Below are positions 8,227-16,997 of a stretch of 64,000 bases of DNA, in pieces (within the stretch, counting starts at the first letter, position 1; each line of letters begins with the position of its first letter). The notes under the pieces were generated by a model. That model was not told the DNA's origin. It saw only the letters and a list, made by a program, of their open reading frames with translations, and made no database searches. The DNA comes from Terriglobus saanensis SP1PR4. Lineage in GTDB: Bacteria; Acidobacteriota; Terriglobia; Terriglobales; Acidobacteriaceae. The stretch covers positions 2,976,001 through 3,040,000 of the forward strand of contig NC_014963.1 in NCBI RefSeq assembly GCF_000179915.2. The letters run 5' to 3'. Made by a program: the position numbers and the translations under genes.

Positions 8227-10224
8227 ATGGATATCAACGAAAAAATCCGGACGCTCCCCACCCAGCCAGGCGTGTACCTCTACAAAAACGCCGAGGACGA
8301 GGTCATCTACGTCGGCAAGGCGAAGAACCTGCGCTCCCGCGTTCGCTCGTACTTCCTCGAAGCCAACCAGCTCGCAAACCGCAAAACCGGCTCGCTCATG
8401 CGCGAAGCCGTCGATCTGGAATACATCCTCGTAGCCAACGAGCGCGAAGCCCTCGCCCTCGAAAACAACCTCATCAAGCAGCGCAAGCCGCGCTTCAACA
8501 TTCTTCTTCGCGATGACAAGACCTACCCTTACGTCAAACTCACCGTCCGTGATCGTCACCCCAAGGTCTTCGTTACCCGCAAGCTGAAAAAAGACGGTGC
8601 CCTCTACTTTGGCCCGTACTTTCCCGGCAACCTTGCCTACCGCCTCGTAGACCTCATTCACCGCAGCTTCCTCATTCCCTCCTGCAAGGTCGATCTCTCG
8701 CGTTATCACCCGCGCCCCTGTCTGGAGTACTACATCAAGCGCTGTCTCGCTCCCTGCGTGGAAAACCTCGTCACCCCCGACACCTACCGCGACGCCATCC
8801 GCGACGTCCAGCTCTTCCTCGAAGGCAAAGAAAGCGAACTCGAAGACCGCATCACCGCGCGCATGCACGAGGCCGCCGCCAGCGAGCAGTACGAACTCGC
8901 CGCCCGCCTCCGCGACCAGATCGTCACCGTCCATCAGCTTCAGGAAAAACAGCGCATCGCCTCCACCGACGACTCCGACGCCGACGTCTTCGGCTTCCAC
9001 TTCGCCAACGACATGCTCGCCGTCAACCAGTTCCACATGCGCAGTGGCAAGATCGTCGACCGCCGCGACTTCTTCTTCGAAGACCTCCCTGAAATCCTCG
9101 AAGACGACGAACCCGAAACAACAGAAACTATCGACAGCCTCTCTTTGTCATCCAGCAGCACCCCTTTGTCATCCCGTAGCGAAGCGGAGGGATCTGCTTT
9201 TCTTCCTGATCAAGCCGAAGACACCCAAACCTTCAACCCCTCCAACTTCTTCGCCGCCTTCCTCAAACAGCTCTATCTCGACCAGCCCTACGTCCCCCGC
9301 ACCATCATGGTCCCGGCAGAGTTCCGCGACCGCGATCTCCTCGCGACGCTCCTCTGCGACCGCACCGGACACAAGGTAGAAATCCTCGCCCCGCAACGCG
9401 GAGAAAAGCGCTCCCTCGTCGACCTCGTCTGCCAGAACGCCAAGCAGTCCTACGACCAGCGCTTCCGCACCCTGCAACCCAGCAAGGCCGCCATCGCCGC
9501 ATCGCTGCAGGATGCCCTCGGCCTCGCCGACCCGCCCAAACGCATCGAGTGCTTCGACATCTCGCACATCCAGGGCGCGGAAACCGTCGCCTCCATGGTC
9601 GTCTGGGAAGACGGCGAGATGAAGAAGTCCGACTATCGAAAGTTCAAGGTCAACAGCGTCTCAGGCGTGGACGACTTCGCCTCGATGCACGAGATCCTCA
9701 CCCGCCGTTACTCCAAGCTGCAGGCAGAGAAGAAACCCTTCCCTTCGCTCATCCTCATCGACGGTGGCCTCGGTCAGCTCCATGCCGCCTACGCCGCACT
9801 GGAACAGCTAGGCATCACGCTCCAGCCGCTGGCTTCGATCGCAAAACGCGAAGAGATCATCTACGTCCACGGACAGGAAGAAGACCCCGTCGTCCTCGAC
9901 CGCCGCTCGCCCGTGCTCCATCTTGTGCAGCATATCCGAGACGAATCCCACCGCTTCGCCGTGACGTATCACCGCAAGCGCCGCGAGATCCGCGACCGCG
10001 AAACCGAACTTCTGCCCATCCCCGGCGTAGGCCCTCGCACCCGCCAGCGCCTGATCGAACACTTCGGCTCCATCCGCGGCATCAAACTCGCTGGCCCCGA
10101 CGCCCTCACCGCCGTCGTCAACGCCGCTACCGCCGAAAAGATCCGCGCCTACCTCAACGCCGAACGCGACGCTGCCATCGACGGCAACCCCGAACCGTCG
10201 AACCCCCTACGCATCTTGAGCTGA
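8227..10224 (+). CDS. uvrC: UvrABC excinuclease subunit C
   Basis: UvrC makes both incisions in nucleotide-excision repair after recruitment by UvrB. Domains in order: GIY-YIG nuclease (GVYLYK at 15-20, IYVGKAKNLRSRV at 27-39), the cysteine-rich stretch (CLEYYIKRCLAPC), the UVR UvrB-binding motif (about 205-240), the RNase H-like nuclease (with RIECFDISHIQG and LILIDGGLGQL) and a C-terminal helix-hairpin-helix (LLPIPGVGPRTRQRLIEHFGS). At 665 residues it is longer than typical, partly because a linker at about residues 295-335 carries an in-frame copy of the dispersed repeat (codons ~313-328, reading SSRSEAEGSAFLPD). Acidic linkers are expected to be tolerant, so the enzyme is probably functional. 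Confidence 0.95.
   Translation: MDINEKIRTLPTQPGVYLYKNAEDEVIYVGKAKNLRSRVRSYFLEANQLANRKTGSLMREAVDLEYILVANEREALALENNLIKQRKPRFNILLRDDKTYPYVKLTVRDRHPKVFVTRKLKKDGALYFGPYFPGNLAYRLVDLIHRSFLIPSCKVDLSRYHPRPCLEYYIKRCLAPCVENLVTPDTYRDAIRDVQLFLEGKESELEDRITARMHEAAASEQYELAARLRDQIVTVHQLQEKQRIASTDDSDADVFGFHFANDMLAVNQFHMRSGKIVDRRDFFFEDLPEILEDDEPETTETIDSLSLSSSSTPLSSRSEAEGSAFLPDQAEDTQTFNPSNFFAAFLKQLYLDQPYVPRTIMVPAEFRDRDLLATLLCDRTGHKVEILAPQRGEKRSLVDLVCQNAKQSYDQRFRTLQPSKAAIAASLQDALGLADPPKRIECFDISHIQGAETVASMVVWEDGEMKKSDYRKFKVNSVSGVDDFASMHEILTRRYSKLQAEKKPFPSLILIDGGLGQLHAAYAALEQLGITLQPLASIAKREEIIYVHGQEEDPVVLDRRSPVLHLVQHIRDESHRFAVTYHRKRREIRDRETELLPIPGVGPRTRQRLIEHFGSIRGIKLAGPDALTAVVNAATAEKIRAYLNAERDAAIDGNPEPSNPLRILS
9165..9209 (+). 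repeat. Dispersed repeat module A inside the uvrC coding sequence (copy R3)
   Basis: Forty-five bases from TTTGTCATCCCG through GCGAAGCGGAGGGATCTG and a T-rich tail match module A of R1 almost base for base, but here they are translated in frame within uvrC. A partial direct repeat of its first ten bases (TTTGTCATCC) stands 21 bp upstream at 9144-9153, which may mark the insertion event. Confidence 0.75.
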
Positions 10225-10231
10225 TGTGTCA

Positions 10232-10660
10232 CTAAAACAACGGCGTATCGAAGTCCGCGATGAAGTTGATTCCGGGAACATACACTTTCAATAACTGTCT
10301 GTCTCCGGTCAGAAACAGATCGATGCCTGCGGCTCCAGCACAGGCCAGATGAATTGAGTCAGCAATTCTCAACTTCTGTACGGCCCGCAGCTGTGCAAAA
10401 GTATCTACGGCATCTTCGCCAAATGGCAGATAGCTGAAGCCTGCATCGTTCAAGACACTTCTAATCTCTGACTTCGCGTGGGCATCACCGGCTCTATCTC
10501 CCCCGGAAAGCAATTCACCCATTGCGAGATGGCTTGTATAAAGTTGGTCGCCCCTCTCTCGCGCCTGCGCGAGAAGCTGCCAGCATCGTTTGGAATACTT
10601 TTCATTTCCTTCCAGCAGATAGATAAAAAGCATCGTGTCCCAGAAGATTCTCCGCTTCAC
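10232..10660 (-). CDS. PIN-domain ribonuclease, VapC-like toxin
   Basis: A 142-residue PIN-domain protein with all four expected metal-binding acids: Asp8 (FWDTMLFIYLLE), Glu49 (MGELLSG), Asp101 (RIADSIHLA) and Asp120 (LTGDRQLL). Such proteins cut RNA and commonly act as toxins of toxin-antitoxin modules. It starts with GTG in a GTGA overlap with the stop of the upstream gene, so the two are translationally coupled, an arrangement usual for toxin-antitoxin pairs. The 3' end faces uvrC with seven bases between. Alternative: a housekeeping PIN nuclease. Confidence 0.82.
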   Translation of the reverse strand: MKRRIFWDTMLFIYLLEGNEKYSKRCWQLLAQARERGDQLYTSHLAMGELLSGGDRAGDAHAKSEIRSVLNDAGFSYLPFGEDAVDTFAQLRAVQKLRIADSIHLACAGAAGIDLFLTGDRQLLKVYVPGINFIADFDTPLF

Positions 10661-11106
10661 GCCGCTTCCTCATCATCGGAACGTACCCAACGCATAAAGG
10701 CTTCAGTTCCGCCCATCCCCTGGATCTCGTTCCGTAAAAGACCTTTTAGACGTCCGGTCAAACGCTGAGCCCACTCATCACTACTTTCCACTGGAGCCGG
10801 TACCTGCTTTTTGCTGGATCCCGGCTCGGCCTTGTCCACATAATGGAAGACGACGGTGGTACTTTGCTGGGACGGTGGGCCCTCAATCGATTTGATCTCG
10901 ATGTGATTCTTCGTCAAGAGCTTGAGCCCTCTTAGGGCAGAACAGACCATGGGAACACGACCACGCGGCAATCCTCGTCTCACCATTTCATCGAAGACAT
11001 CTCGTACGGGGATGACGAGTTCCCCTTGACGGCGTCGGGCCCAAGGCCGCACATAAGCCTCTTCAACAAAATTCCGAATGTAGTCCGTATCGATCTGAGA
11101 GAGCAT
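10657..11106 (-). CDS. Unknown protein, candidate antitoxin partner of the PIN nuclease
   Basis: Start set at ATG 11106, which has AGGAG eight bases upstream. Longer upstream frames run into dispersed repeat R4 and are not credible. The 149-residue product begins MLSQIDTDYIRNFVEE, is charged and soluble, and has a helical N-terminal half (residues 1-80) that could be a winged-helix-like or DNA-binding region (VPMVCSALRGLKLLTKNHIEI), then a Pro/Ser linker and a helical C-terminus rich in Asp/Glu (ending VRSDDEEAA). I do not recognise the family; VapB, Phd and MazE signatures are not evident. Its GTGA overlap with the PIN gene is the reason for proposing an antitoxin role. Confidence 0.6.
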   Translation of the reverse strand: MLSQIDTDYIRNFVEEAYVRPWARRRQGELVIPVRDVFDEMVRRGLPRGRVPMVCSALRGLKLLTKNHIEIKSIEGPPSQQSTTVVFHYVDKAEPGSSKKQVPAPVESSDEWAQRLTGRLKGLLRNEIQGMGGTEAFMRWVRSDDEEAA

Positions 11107-11200
11107 GGTTCTCCTAAAGCAATAATCACCAGAAGCATAGCATAGCATAAATAGAATCATTTTCGATTGGTGCGCAACCTCTGGAACAAACCTATCGACC

Positions 11201-11320
11201 GTGCCCGATTCTTTCGCGCTCTTTGCGAAAGAATCGGGTCGCGCAGAGTGCACAAACCAGATTCATCAGGAAGCAAGTGCCCATACATCGCGTACTTTGC
11301 GATGTGTTCATGCGCAAAGC
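11201..11320 (+). repeat. Composite dispersed repeat, copy R4 (modules B and C)
   Basis: Module B is a hairpin with stem CCGATTCTTTCGC / GCGAAAGAATCGG followed by GTCGCGCAGAGTGCACAAAC. Module C follows after GCAAG: TGCCCATACATCGC, loop, GCGATGTG and ATGCGCAAAGC. The compensating change in the B stem (CCGATTC paired with GAATCGG, versus CCCATTC in other copies) suggests the hairpin is maintained. It ends directly at the stop codon of the TonB receptor gene. Confidence 0.75.
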
Positions 11321-13363
11321 CTACCGCGCCCCGTGCCATCTCAACCCGATTGTCGCCACCTGAGGCGTAGCCAGCGTCAGCGTAGGCGTCCTTCCCGCAT
11401 CGATCCTCCGGTCCAGAAGATTCTGCACCGTCACCACCACATCAAACCGCGACCCAAGCGAACGCTCCGCATTCACATCCATCCGGAAAAATCCATGCAG
11501 CACATTGATATTGCTGGAGTCGTCGAAGAGCATCCCGCTTTCCCGCGCGATCACGTTCAGAACGCCCACCTTCCTTTGCGAAAGACGCATCTGTACCGTG
11601 CCCGCATTCCGCGCGACCTCCGGGATCCACTTCCCCACCAACGTCTTGTCCGGATCGAACCGCGTCACAGTAGCCAGAGCGTATTGATATCCGCCGCTCA
11701 ACTGCATCCACCCCACAGGATGCGCCACAAAATCCAGACTCACGCCACGGCTCTGGATCTGTCCAAGGTTCGCCCGCTGTAACGTCTGCGCCGTCCCCGT
11801 CTGCGACAACAGCAGAGCCGTAATCGGCCGGTTCACGGACGTCCAGAAGTAGCTCCCCCGCAGCGTTCCCCAGCGCGTGTTCTGCTCCGCACCAAACTCA
11901 AATCCCGTAGCCCGCTCCGACTTCAAAGCATCGTTCGCCAGCGTCGTCTGCTGCCCGACCTGCCCTGTGCGATAAAGCTCATTCATCGTCGGTCCACGGA
12001 ACGCGCGAAAGACCGTTCCCGTCAGCGCAAATCCACGCCCCACGCGTCGCACCACACCCAGCCGAGGATCGAAGACCACTTCATCCGGAGCTGCGAGCAC
12101 CGTCTTGGTCGTGCCTACAAATTTCAGCGCATCGAAGGTCCGGAAATCATCCACGCGTCCGCTCAGCGCCGCCGACCAGCCACCGTGGCTCCAGAGCGCC
12201 TCGCCATATCCTCCCGCCGCCCGCTGCCGCGCAGAAAACCGAGTCACTGCACCGGCGACGCCCGCAGTGATCGGGGCCTCTACATCCGTAGCGCGCACAT
12301 CGCGCGCATCGGCTCCTACGACGAAAGTAAAGTCGCGAATAGTAGAGGCCCACTGTCCTGACGCACCAAGCTCTTGTGATGGAACTCTCTGCAGTCGGTT
12401 CAAACTCTCGGAGACACGCCCGGTCGCAATCGTAGAAAAGCTCTGCCGATATCCTTGGTCCGATCCATAGCCGCGGACAAATACGCGCCCCACATGCACT
12501 GGTTGGTCCCATCCACCCTGGTAGCGCCAGAGCCGCGTCGCGTTCGTCGTAATGGGCGTGCCATTGCTGCGTGTCTCATTCAGAACATTGCCACGCAGAA
12601 AGTATCCGCGCTCCGCATCTCCGCGTCGTACTTCCACTCTTCCGCTCTCGGAGTCCACGCCCGAAGCAATATCCACCAGTCCGCGTGCCTCAGGGGCAGT
12701 CAGAATATATCCGTCCGTGCGAAAGATGCTTCCCGCCGCCAGAGCACCCCAGCGATCGCGCGCTGCACTGAAGATCCCATCGCCCGCAACAGTATTCATC
12801 GCGCCATACATGCCCTGCGCCGCCCGCCGCGTCTGCCAGCTTCGCACCGGGACAGCGTTGATCACGCCACCGATCGCGCTCGATCCATAAAGGTCCGAAG
12901 CGCCGCCGCGTACGACCTCCACGCTTTCGATGGCCAGTACCGGAATCTCGTTCCAGTGCACCCAGCCGCCAAACGGGTCGCTTAGCGGCACTTCATCACT
13001 CAGCACAAGCGTCCGGCTCGCTGCGGTCGATCCCAGACCGCGCAAGGAAATTCCCTGCGTCGTTGGATTCGCCACCCACCCGCTCGTACGACGAAACAGC
13101 TCCACTCCTGGAACCTGTCGCAGACGATCATCTAATGTGAATCCCGGAGCCTCTTCCAGCGACACTCCATTCAACAGGCGCACGCTACTTGCACTCGCGT
13201 CCAACCCGAGCGGTGTGCGGAAAGCCGTCACCGTTACCTGCTCTTTCACCGGAGCGACCACTGGCTTAGCCTGGCCGTTCGATGGCTGTTGTCCCAACAC
13301 CAGAACAGGCAGACCAAGTGCTGCACCTACGACCACAACGAAAGCTTTAAAAGAAATTTGCAC
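11321..13363 (-). CDS. TonB-dependent outer-membrane receptor (BtuB/FepA-like)
   Basis: A 680-residue receptor. An N-terminal signal peptide (about 24 residues ending at LVLGQ) precedes a TonB-box-like stretch (QVTVTAFRTP), a plug domain (about 45-160 with SLRGLGSTAASRTLVL and VEVVRGGASDLYGSSAIGGVINAV) and a C-terminal beta-barrel of alternating aromatic strands. These receptors take up siderophores, cobalamin, sugars or other scarce ligands using proton-motive force through TonB-ExbBD. No transporter or TonB genes lie nearby, so the ligand is unknown. The start is GTG with a weak AAGAAAG upstream. The last residue is not the usual Phe/Trp, a slight oddity. A repeat copy (R4) follows immediately. 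Confidence 0.9.
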   Translation of the reverse strand: MQISFKAFVVVVGAALGLPVLVLGQQPSNGQAKPVVAPVKEQVTVTAFRTPLGLDASASSVRLLNGVSLEEAPGFTLDDRLRQVPGVELFRRTSGWVANPTTQGISLRGLGSTAASRTLVLSDEVPLSDPFGGWVHWNEIPVLAIESVEVVRGGASDLYGSSAIGGVINAVPVRSWQTRRAAQGMYGAMNTVAGDGIFSAARDRWGALAAGSIFRTDGYILTAPEARGLVDIASGVDSESGRVEVRRGDAERGYFLRGNVLNETRSNGTPITTNATRLWRYQGGWDQPVHVGRVFVRGYGSDQGYRQSFSTIATGRVSESLNRLQRVPSQELGASGQWASTIRDFTFVVGADARDVRATDVEAPITAGVAGAVTRFSARQRAAGGYGEALWSHGGWSAALSGRVDDFRTFDALKFVGTTKTVLAAPDEVVFDPRLGVVRRVGRGFALTGTVFRAFRGPTMNELYRTGQVGQQTTLANDALKSERATGFEFGAEQNTRWGTLRGSYFWTSVNRPITALLLSQTGTAQTLQRANLGQIQSRGVSLDFVAHPVGWMQLSGGYQYALATVTRFDPDKTLVGKWIPEVARNAGTVQMRLSQRKVGVLNVIARESGMLFDDSSNINVLHGFFRMDVNAERSLGSRFDVVVTVQNLLDRRIDAGRTPTLTLATPQVATIGLRWHGAR

Positions 13364-13374
13364 GTTCTACTTTC

Positions 13375-14265
13375 TTACTCGTCGCTACTCCCGGCAAAGG
13401 TCTTGCACGAACTGACCTGTCCGCTCTCCATTCCACGCTTAAACCAGGCGATCCGCTGTGCCGAAGTCCCATGGGTGAAGCTTTCAGGACTCACCGAACG
13501 TCCGCTCATCTTCTGGAGATGGTCATCCCCGACGGCGGCGGCTGCCTTCAACGCATCATCCACGTCAGCTTCATCCAGCTTGCCGCGTTCCTTCATGGAA
13601 TGGCCCCAAATGCCCGCATAGCAGTCCGCCTGTAACTCCAGCTTCACCGACAAGGCATTCCTCTGCCCTGGGTTCGACTGCATGGCCTGGGTCACCTTTC
13701 CTTCTGTCCCGAGGATCTTCTGCACATGATGCCCCAGCTCGTGCGCTACGACGTATCCCTGGGCAAAGTCGCCCGCGTCGCCACCGATGCGCTTCAACTC
13801 GTCCCAGAAGCTCAGATCGATATAGACCTTCTCATCCTGCGGGCAATAGAAAGGCCCCGTGGAGCTCTGCGCATCACCGCAGCCGCCCTGCAACTCATCC
13901 CGATAGAGCACAAGATGAGCGTGGCGGTAGTTCTTGCCCGTCTGCTCCGGCATCACCGTTGTCCACATCTTCTGCACGTCGTCCAGCACGAAGGAAACCA
14001 GCTGCGCCTGGCGGTGTTCCGCCGCGCTCTCCTGCACGGGCTGGCCGTTATCCACTCGCTGCGACTGCTGTTGCTGTCCGCCGCCGCTCATGCCGAGGTA
14101 CTGCCCGATGTAATTCCGGCCCGTCACCAGGCTCACCAACAGCAAAACGCCGACGCCGACGATCCCGAGGCCGCCACCTCCGCCAATACCAAATCCGCCG
14201 CCGCCCCCGGAGTCTCCTCGCCGGTCCTCAACATCGTCACTCATTCCACCCGGCGTCCACTCCAT
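13375..14265 (-). CDS. YpfJ-family neutral zinc metallopeptidase, membrane anchored
   Basis: Start placed at ATG 14265, giving MEWTPGGMSDDVEDRRG, which matches the MRW...S.NVEDRR opening of YpfJ-like proteins and has a GGGGG sequence seven bases upstream. The 296-residue product has a Gly-rich stretch (19-33), one membrane helix (about 34-50) and a peptidase domain with the zinc motif HELGH (175-179) and a downstream LELQADCYAG segment supplying further ligands. Function in the cell is not established for the family; it is presumed to be an envelope peptidase. The adjacent TonB receptor gene lies 11 bases downstream on the same strand, so the two may be co-transcribed. Confidence 0.88.
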   Translation of the reverse strand: MEWTPGGMSDDVEDRRGDSGGGGGFGIGGGGGLGIVGVGVLLLVSLVTGRNYIGQYLGMSGGGQQQQSQRVDNGQPVQESAAEHRQAQLVSFVLDDVQKMWTTVMPEQTGKNYRHAHLVLYRDELQGGCGDAQSSTGPFYCPQDEKVYIDLSFWDELKRIGGDAGDFAQGYVVAHELGHHVQKILGTEGKVTQAMQSNPGQRNALSVKLELQADCYAGIWGHSMKERGKLDEADVDDALKAAAAVGDDHLQKMSGRSVSPESFTHGTSAQRIAWFKRGMESGQVSSCKTFAGSSDE

Positions 14266-14370
14266 CGTCATACCCCCACTAAAAAATAGATTTCCTGCGT
14301 CGCCAACGTTGGATGACGCCGCACCGCAGAACGTCACCTCAGACTCACATCAATCGTATCTCCACACGGT

Positions 14371-16794
14371 ATGCTGGCTTGCATGAATCTCCAGGGTCGA
14401 TCCACTGTCTCCAAACTTCTGGTACTCAGCGCGCTCACCCTCCCGTCGGTCCTGCCAAGCCAGGACCGGGCTGCGCTGGTCAATCCCCTCATCGGCACCA
14501 CCAACGGCGGCAACGTCTTCCCCGGAGCGACCATGCCCTTCGGCATGCTCCAGTTCACTCCCGAAGCATCGCCCGTCAACATGCGCCGCATGATTGCCGC
14601 GCCCGGCGGATACGAGTATCGCGCCACAAAGATCCGCGGCTTCGCTCTGACGAACGTCGAAGGCTGGGGATGCGCGGGCGGATCCGGCGATGTTCCCTTC
14701 ATGCCAATCACTGAGCCGGTCGCTACCTCGCCCTCCAAGGACTTCCGCAACGCCTACTCCGCCACCTTTCAGCACAGCGATGAAAAGGCCGAACCCGGCT
14801 CCTATCGCGTGAAGCTGGGCAACGGCGTGGAAGTCTCCCTCGCCGCCGCCACGCGTATGGGTGCGGCAACCTTCCGCTTCCCCGAAGGACAGCCGGCACG
14901 CGTCCTCGTTCGTACCTCCGACTCCGAGTCAGGTTCAACCGACGCCCAGACCAGCATCGACGCCAAAACCGGCACGGTCACCGGCTCCGTCACCAGCGGC
15001 AACTTCTGCGGATACCTCGGCACGGAAGACCGCCGTTCGTACTACACGCTCTACTTCGTGGCTCGCTTCGACCGGCCCGTGACCGAAACCGGCACATGGA
15101 AGGACTACAGACTCACGCCCGGCGCTACCACCTCGGAAGGCGGCAACGGCTACGGCCCCAAGGGCTTTCCTGAAATGGGCCACGGCTCGGGAGCCTGGCT
15201 CGGCTTCGGCACCGGCGGAGACCTCCGTCTCCGCGTGGCTATCTCCTACGTTTCGCTCGCCAACGCCCGGGCCAACCTCGACGCGGAGAGTGCAACTGCA
15301 ACCACTTACGAACAGGTCGCCGCCAACGCACGTTCCACGTGGAACAAACGCCTCGGCCAGATCGAAATCAATGGCGGCACCGAAGAACAGCGCATCGTCT
15401 TCCACACCGCGCTCTACCACGCCCTCCAAACGCCTACCACCTATAGCGATGTGAATGGCGAATACACCGGCATGGATCGCAAGACCCACCACATCGTACC
15501 CGGCCAGGCTGCTCAGTATGCCAATTTCTCCGGTTGGGACATCTACCGCTCTCAGTTCCAGCTCCTCACCTGGCTCGATCCCAAACAGGGCAGCGACATC
15601 GCGCAGAGTCTCTACAACCAGTCTCTGCAGGACGGCGGACGATGGGATCGCTGGACGCACCTCAGTGGCGCGACCCACGTCATGAACGGCGACCCAGCCG
15701 CTCCCGCCATTGCCGACGTCTGGGCCTTCGGCGGCCGTAGCTTCAACGCCAAAGCCGCCCTGGCCTCGCTCGTCCACGCCGCCGACGTGCCCACCAAGGA
15801 AGATCTCAGTCACGACGGCTGCCCGGTCGAATGCGTCGGCCAGCGCCCGGGTCTCGACCAGTGGCTGAAGCTGCACTACATTCCGGTCGGCGCTCCCGCG
15901 TGGGGTCCAGCCGCAGACACGCTCGAAGATGTCACGGCAGAGTTCGGCATCTCCGCTCTTGCCGGACACCTCGGAGACGAACCCACACGCCGCCGCTTCG
16001 CCGAACGTGCACAGTACTGGAAGAACCTCTGGAATCCGAACGCGACGCCCAACGAGGGTTACATCATGAATCGCAACGCCGATGGCACATGGGCCAAAGT
16101 CGAAGGCGAAAACGGCGGACCGTTGAAGAACTTCACCCCCGATACCGAAGATGGCTTCGTCGAAGGCAGTGCCGCGCAGTATGTCTGGATGGTGCCGTTC
16201 AACGTAGCCGGACTCTTCGAACAGATGGGCGGACGCGACAAGGCCGTCGCTCGCCTTGACCGCTTCTTCTACGACGAAAAGGACGCTCCCGCTGTTACGA
16301 AATCCGGCCCGCTCCACGCCGAACTCAACAACGAGCCTTCCATCGAAACTCCCTGGCTCTACGACTTCGCAGCCCAGCCCTGGAAGACGCAGCAACTCGT
16401 CCGTCAGGTGCTCAACACCATCTGGAAGAATGCCCCCGACGGCATCCCCGGCAACGACGACCTCGGCGAGATGTCCTCGTGGGCCGTCTTTGCCTCCATG
16501 GGTCTCTACCCGGAGATCCCCGGACGCGCCGAGTTCGTCCTCGCCAGCCCCCTCTTCCCAAAGATCACGGTCCATCGCCCAGCCGGAGACATCCAGATCG
16601 AAGCCAGTTCAGCCTCAACCAACGCGCCTTACATTCAGGGACTAAAGTTAAACGGTAAACCTGCGACGAAAACGTGGCTGCCAGAATCCTTCGCACTCAA
16701 GGGCGGTCACCTCGACTTCGACCTAAGCGATACCCCCAACAAAAACTGGGGCATCCACCCAGGCGACGAGCCCCCATCCTTCGGCCCAAAATAA
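14371..16794 (+). CDS. GH92 family alpha-mannosidase, secreted
   Basis: An 807-residue glycoside hydrolase of family 92, calcium-dependent exo-acting alpha-mannosidases that commonly cleave alpha-1,2 linkages in N-glycans and fungal mannan. The family signatures are clear: VNPLIGTTNGGNVFPGATMPFG near the N-terminus, EDGFVEGSAAQYVWMVPFN, NNEPSIETPWLYDF and GNDDLGEMSSWAVFASMGLYP in the catalytic half. A Sec signal peptide is present whichever start is used (Met1, or Met5 at 14383, which leaves a more typical signal). No ribosome binding site decides between them. Probably periplasmic or exported. It is not in a polysaccharide-utilisation cluster, but a same-strand beta-lactamase gene follows after a repeat. 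Confidence 0.92.
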   Translation: MLACMNLQGRSTVSKLLVLSALTLPSVLPSQDRAALVNPLIGTTNGGNVFPGATMPFGMLQFTPEASPVNMRRMIAAPGGYEYRATKIRGFALTNVEGWGCAGGSGDVPFMPITEPVATSPSKDFRNAYSATFQHSDEKAEPGSYRVKLGNGVEVSLAAATRMGAATFRFPEGQPARVLVRTSDSESGSTDAQTSIDAKTGTVTGSVTSGNFCGYLGTEDRRSYYTLYFVARFDRPVTETGTWKDYRLTPGATTSEGGNGYGPKGFPEMGHGSGAWLGFGTGGDLRLRVAISYVSLANARANLDAESATATTYEQVAANARSTWNKRLGQIEINGGTEEQRIVFHTALYHALQTPTTYSDVNGEYTGMDRKTHHIVPGQAAQYANFSGWDIYRSQFQLLTWLDPKQGSDIAQSLYNQSLQDGGRWDRWTHLSGATHVMNGDPAAPAIADVWAFGGRSFNAKAALASLVHAADVPTKEDLSHDGCPVECVGQRPGLDQWLKLHYIPVGAPAWGPAADTLEDVTAEFGISALAGHLGDEPTRRRFAERAQYWKNLWNPNATPNEGYIMNRNADGTWAKVEGENGGPLKNFTPDTEDGFVEGSAAQYVWMVPFNVAGLFEQMGGRDKAVARLDRFFYDEKDAPAVTKSGPLHAELNNEPSIETPWLYDFAAQPWKTQQLVRQVLNTIWKNAPDGIPGNDDLGEMSSWAVFASMGLYPEIPGRAEFVLASPLFPKITVHRPAGDIQIEASSASTNAPYIQGLKLNGKPATKTWLPESFALKGGHLDFDLSDTPNKNWGIHPGDEPPSFGPK

Positions 16795-16801
16795 TTCCGA
16801 C

Positions 16802-16921
16802 TTGTGCCCCATTCTTTCGCGCGCGCTTTTTGCGCGAAAGGGTGGGGTCGCGCGGAGCGCACAAACGGGACTCCTCAGGAAGCAAAAACAGATCCCTTCG
16901 CTTCGCTACGGGATGACAAAG
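16802..16921 (-). repeat. Composite dispersed repeat, copy R5 (modules A and B)
   Basis: The reverse complement of this stretch reads module A (TTTGTCATCCCGTAGCGAAG...GGATCTG and T-run), a linker GCTTCCTGAGGAGTCCCG, then module B (GTTTGTGCGCTCCGCGCGACC and the CCCACCCTTTCGCG / CGCGAAAGAATGGG hairpin). This is the same order as in R1 and is the cleanest full-length A-B copy in the window. It lies between the GH92 and beta-lactamase genes. Confidence 0.8.
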
Positions 16922-16997
16922 TAAGGGAAGTCGAGCACGAGACCAGAACAAATCTAGCCACTGCCCACACCCCCACAACGGAACTACCCTGAACCTC

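Noticed and set aside
11107-11253. N-terminal extension of the antitoxin-like protein
   Set aside because: The extension is encoded by the border of repeat R4, while ATG 11106 has a good AGGAG site.
14935-16575. 546-codon open frame antisense to the GH92 gene
   Set aside because: Shadow of a real gene; Gly/Val/Glu-rich composition without motifs or a ribosome binding site.
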